From CAZGVV01 sp964529155 (GTDB lineage: Bacteria > Pseudomonadota > Alphaproteobacteria > Rickettsiales > SXRF01), in contig CAZGVV010000015.1 in assembly GCA_964529155.1 (NCBI GenBank), positions 1 through 34,039 of the forward strand: DNA of 34,039 bases. The letters are read 5' to 3'. Within the stretch, counting starts at the first letter, position 1. Each line of letters begins with the position of its first letter. The notes beneath the pieces were generated by a model. The model was not told the DNA's origin, did no database searches, and saw nothing but the letters and a program-made list of their open reading frames with translations. Positions 30,969-34,039 of this stretch are shown here, piece after piece. The position numbers were made by a program, and so were the translations under genes.

Positions 30969-32486
30969 ATGATGCTCAACTCGCTCCGAAGCGGCGCTGC
31001 CGGCTTCCTGGTCTACATTATGCTCGGCCTACTGGTCGTTAGCTTTAGCATTTGGGGTGTAGGCGACGTGTTTACCCAACGGGGTGGCGCCAACATAATC
31101 GCCCGCGTCGGCAGCCAGGATATTCCAACACCCGTTTTTGAACGGCAATACCGCGACGAAATGGAGCGCGTCCGTCAATTGCTTGGCAAACACGCCACGC
31201 CAGAAGCCATCGCCAATTTAGGTCTGGCGCCACGTATACTGGATAAATTAGTAGTGAATGAATTGCTGCGCCAGGAAACCATCGCACTGCATCTACTGCC
31301 TGATGACGAAACCGTCGCCAGTGAAATTCGCCGCGACAGCACATTTCAAAATGACAAAGGCGTTTTTGATAAAGCCATCTTTAAAAACGTGCTGAGTCAC
31401 AGCGGAGTGCGTGAAGCAGATTATGTGGATGACGTGCGGCTGCGGCTTGGCCGGGACATATTGAGCCGGACCCTCACTGCGGTCTCCCCGGTGGATGATA
31501 GCATGGCAGCGGGTTTATTTGCCGCTATGCACGAAATGCGCGTGGCCGATGTGATTATGATTCCACCCGCACTGATTCCACTTCCTGAAGCGCCTTCTGA
31601 TGAGCAGCTAGAATCTTTTTATCAAGCGCAGGCGAGTTTGTTCATGATGCCGGAATTACGCACGCTGAGCTATTTAATCATTCCTAAAGAAAAAATTGCC
31701 GATGAAAATGGCGACAAAGCATTTGCGACACTCTCGGCAAAAATTCAGGATGCGCTGGCAGGTGGCAGCACGATTCCTGAAGTAGCATCATCCTTGGGCC
31801 TGGCATACAAAACGCTCCCCCCGCTGGACCAACAGGGGAATGCAGCCAATGGCACCCCCGTGAAAGAAGTCCCCGCCTACCCTGAATTCATGGAAAATGC
31901 GTTTACGATTGAAGAAGGCAGCCAGTCGCAACTGGTGCGTATGGACAACGGATATTATCTGCTGCAAGTGGATAAGGTGCAGGTCAGCAAGCCGCAGCCA
32001 TTTGCTGATGTTCGCCCCAAACTTGCTGCCGCCTGGCAAGCCATGGAGCGCCAAAAACGACTGCACACCGAAGCGGATAAGGTGGCGGGTGAACTTGCCC
32101 AAGCCAAGGATGATGCAGGCCAGCGCGCCGTGCTGGCGGAGCATAAGTTACAGATGGCGTCTTCAGGCCGCATTGGCCACGACACGCAGCATACGCCAGG
32201 TGGATTGATGCTGCCGCCGGAATTATTAAAAGATATTTTCGCGCGTCCTGTAGGCCAGGCCACAGGTGCATTCTCCGCCAAAGAAGGCACCTATTACATA
32301 GCGATTATACGCGAGCGCATTCCCGCACCGCCGGCAAAAGAAACGGAGCTGGAAGATTTCAAAGACAAGCTCGCAAAAATGACGCGAGAAGATATGCTGA
32401 CGGCGTTTTTGGAGCATTTGCGTAGCAAATACCCCGTTACCATCCGCCAGCAGGTGCTGAACAGCTATGGCGCTCAAGCAGAATAA
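30969..32486 (+). CDS. PpiD/SurA-like membrane-anchored peptidyl-prolyl isomerase
   Basis: 505 residues. A single N-terminal membrane helix (GFLVYIMLGLLVVSFSIWGVG) anchors a periplasmic protein, followed by a SurA_N-type helical domain (RVGSQDIPTPVFERQYRDEM, KLVVNELLRQETIAL). The parvulin-like part is spread over LRTLSYLIIPKEKI, FMENAFTIEEGSQSQLVRM and GYYLLQVDKV, and is degenerate compared with active parvulins, so it may act mainly as a chaperone for exported proteins. The PpiD-like gene next to trpE is a usual alphaproteobacterial arrangement. Its last 20 bases overlap trpE. Confidence 0.85.
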   Translation: MMLNSLRSGAAGFLVYIMLGLLVVSFSIWGVGDVFTQRGGANIIARVGSQDIPTPVFERQYRDEMERVRQLLGKHATPEAIANLGLAPRILDKLVVNELLRQETIALHLLPDDETVASEIRRDSTFQNDKGVFDKAIFKNVLSHSGVREADYVDDVRLRLGRDILSRTLTAVSPVDDSMAAGLFAAMHEMRVADVIMIPPALIPLPEAPSDEQLESFYQAQASLFMMPELRTLSYLIIPKEKIADENGDKAFATLSAKIQDALAGGSTIPEVASSLGLAYKTLPPLDQQGNAANGTPVKEVPAYPEFMENAFTIEEGSQSQLVRMDNGYYLLQVDKVQVSKPQPFADVRPKLAAAWQAMERQKRLHTEADKVAGELAQAKDDAGQRAVLAEHKLQMASSGRIGHDTQHTPGGLMLPPELLKDIFARPVGQATGAFSAKEGTYYIAIIRERIPAPPAKETELEDFKDKLAKMTREDMLTAFLEHLRSKYPVTIRQQVLNSYGAQAE

Positions 32487-33984
32487 TTACGATATTTTCC
32501 CCTCCCGTGATGCCTTCACGCAAGGGCTGGCCGCAGGAAAGCCGCAACTGGCCTGGGCTACCTTTTCTGCAGATTTGCATACCCCCGTTTCTGCCATGCT
32601 GCGGTTGCGTGAAAAAGGGCAACCTTCTTTTCTGCTCGAATCCGTAGAAAAAGGCGAAACGCGCGGCCGTTGGTCAGTAATTGGCCTTATGCCCGAACTC
32701 ATCTGGCGCTGCCGGGGTAATCAAGCGGAAATAGCCTATAGTGCCCGCCTGGATACAGCCAGATTTACGCCCTGTGAAGGCAATGCGCTGGACGCGTTCC
32801 GCGCACTCTACCAATCGTCCCGGCTTGATATCCCCGAAGGGTTGCCCCCTATGGCCTCAGGCCTGGTGGGATATATGGGGTATGACATGGTGAAATTAAT
32901 GGAACAATTGCCGGACACGACGCCCGACACCATTAACATTCCCGACTCCTGCTTTATACGCCCGCAACTGATGGTGATCTTCGATTCCGTCACGGATAAG
33001 CTCTATATCATCACCCCCGTTTGGCCGAATAAGGCAACGGATGCGGATGCATACGACACGGCTATTAAACGCATTGAATACGTACACCAGCGCTTGCACC
33101 AACCGCTTCCTGCCGTCTCCACGGATGTGCTTGAAGCGGTACACGTAGATGATTTTGTCTCGAACACAGACCGGGCGCAGTATGATGCGATGATTGATGC
33201 AGCGCGCGAGCACATTCGCGCTGGAGATATTTTCCAGGTGGTGCTTTCACAGCGTTTTTCTGCGCCGTTCACATTGCCGCCGTTTGCGCTATACCGGGCG
33301 CTGCGGCATTTGAATCCGTCACCGTTTTTATTCTATCTGGATTTTTGCGATTTCCAGCTTGTCGGTTCAAGCCCGGAAATTCTGGTGCGCCTGCAAAATA
33401 ACGACGTGACCATACGCCCTATCGCCGGCACACGCCGCCGCGGACGTAACCGCGAAGAAGATGCAGCGCTTGCCCGTGAATTATTAGCTGACCCAAAAGA
33501 GCTGGCCGAGCATTTAATGCTGTTGGATTTAGGACGCAATGACGTGGGCCGCGTAGCAAAGACCGGCACGGTAAAAACCACGCAACGCATGATGATCGAA
33601 AATTATAGCCATGTGATGCATATCGTCTCCAATGTGATCGGTGAATTAGATAACGCGCGTTTCGACGCCCTTTCCGCACTGATCGCCGGGTTTCCTGCCG
33701 GCACCGTTTCCGGCGCTCCGAAAATACGGGCGATGGAGATTATTGATTCGCTGGAACAGCACCGCCGGAGCTTTTATGCTGGTTGTGTGGGGTATTTCTC
33801 CGCCTGCGGCAATATGGATACGTGCATTACGCTGCGCACAGGCCTGGTGAAAGACGGCACGCTTTATATTCAAGCCGGTGGCGGCATCGTGGCGGATAGC
33901 AATGCTGAGGATGAGTACCAGGAATCCCTGAACAAAGCCCGGGCATTAATGCGCGCGGCAGAGGAAGCAGTGAAATTCGTGTAA
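32467..33984 (+). CDS. trpE: anthranilate synthase component I
   Basis: 505 residues. Makes anthranilate from chorismate with ammonia from TrpG, the first step of tryptophan synthesis. The N-terminal domain has the tryptophan-binding LLESVEKGETRGRWSVIG motif; the chorismate-binding domain shows GDIFQVVLSQRFS, FLFYLDFCDFQLVGSSPEILV, IRPIAGTRRRGRN, LLDLGRNDVGRVAKTG, VSGAPKIRAMEIIDSLE and IQAGGGIVADSN. The ATG at 32467 lies inside the end of the ppiD-like gene. Downstream, 33985-34039 holds no recognisable feature; trpG, often next, may start beyond the window. Confidence 0.96.
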   Translation: MALKQNNYDIFPSRDAFTQGLAAGKPQLAWATFSADLHTPVSAMLRLREKGQPSFLLESVEKGETRGRWSVIGLMPELIWRCRGNQAEIAYSARLDTARFTPCEGNALDAFRALYQSSRLDIPEGLPPMASGLVGYMGYDMVKLMEQLPDTTPDTINIPDSCFIRPQLMVIFDSVTDKLYIITPVWPNKATDADAYDTAIKRIEYVHQRLHQPLPAVSTDVLEAVHVDDFVSNTDRAQYDAMIDAAREHIRAGDIFQVVLSQRFSAPFTLPPFALYRALRHLNPSPFLFYLDFCDFQLVGSSPEILVRLQNNDVTIRPIAGTRRRGRNREEDAALARELLADPKELAEHLMLLDLGRNDVGRVAKTGTVKTTQRMMIENYSHVMHIVSNVIGELDNARFDALSALIAGFPAGTVSGAPKIRAMEIIDSLEQHRRSFYAGCVGYFSACGNMDTCITLRTGLVKDGTLYIQAGGGIVADSNAEDEYQESLNKARALMRAAEEAVKFV

Positions 33985-34039
33985 TGCGTTCGCCTTGCCG
34001 GACTTCACCTATAGTTATTTCAATTTAACATTATACGTA

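Overview
The window looks like a chromosomal segment of an alphaproteobacterium, assembled as a draft: a run of 10 Ns at 18920-18929 interrupts lpd. The assignment rests on gene content and order: ispD-ispF-pgpA-pncC, divergent dusB, ftsB-pdhA-pdhB-pdhC-lpd, eno, tpiA-secG-pyrG-kdsA, and a PpiD/SurA-like gene overlapping trpE. The order or family cannot be fixed by reading. kdsA implies a Kdo-containing LPS, so the cell is Gram-negative. The E1-beta of pyruvate dehydrogenase lacks the N-terminal lipoyl domain common in many alphaproteobacteria.

Layout. 1-5046 is accessory: a gene-poor leader with a 46-codon ORF and a possible coding relic, then a 1392-residue SF2 helicase whose C-terminal 850 residues are a ladder of about nine degenerate 80-95-residue repeats, then a 98-residue unknown protein starting one base after the helicase stop. 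This block lies against the 3' end of a tRNA-Pro(CGG) gene. 5348-8555 (minus) is a tightly overlapping operon ispD-ispF-pgpA-pncC-ispB: two MEP-pathway enzymes, a phosphatidylglycerophosphatase, NMN deamidase and the polyprenyl diphosphate synthase. dusB diverges from it; a small unknown gene and parE follow on the minus strand.

12075-20291 (plus) runs from a Cache-domain sensor that resembles a histidine kinase but has lost its phospho-acceptor His and ATP-binding boxes, through ftsB, to the pyruvate dehydrogenase genes pdhA, pdhB, pdhC and lpd. Two non-PDH genes interrupt the PDH cluster: a four-helix-bundle (23S rRNA intervening-sequence type) gene between imperfect inverted repeats, and a SIMPL-domain secreted protein overlapping pdhB. 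eno is convergent with lpd.

21602-24126 is accessory again: a small exported protein, an unknown 160-residue protein, and two AT-rich paralogous genes whose DNA is almost identical at both ends but strongly diverged inside. Behind the first paralog lies a relic of the 3' end of the neighbouring membrane glycosyltransferase gene. 24123-30907 (minus) is a housekeeping/envelope run tpiA-secG-pyrG-unknown-kdsA-GT2-GT-C; secG seems to carry a -1 frameshift that removes a Pro-rich tail. The window closes with a PpiD/SurA-like periplasmic folding factor and trpE on the plus strand.

The best candidates for undescribed biology are the repeat-tailed helicase with its small partner, the conserved-ends/variable-body paralog cassette, and the degenerate sensor kinase beside ftsB.
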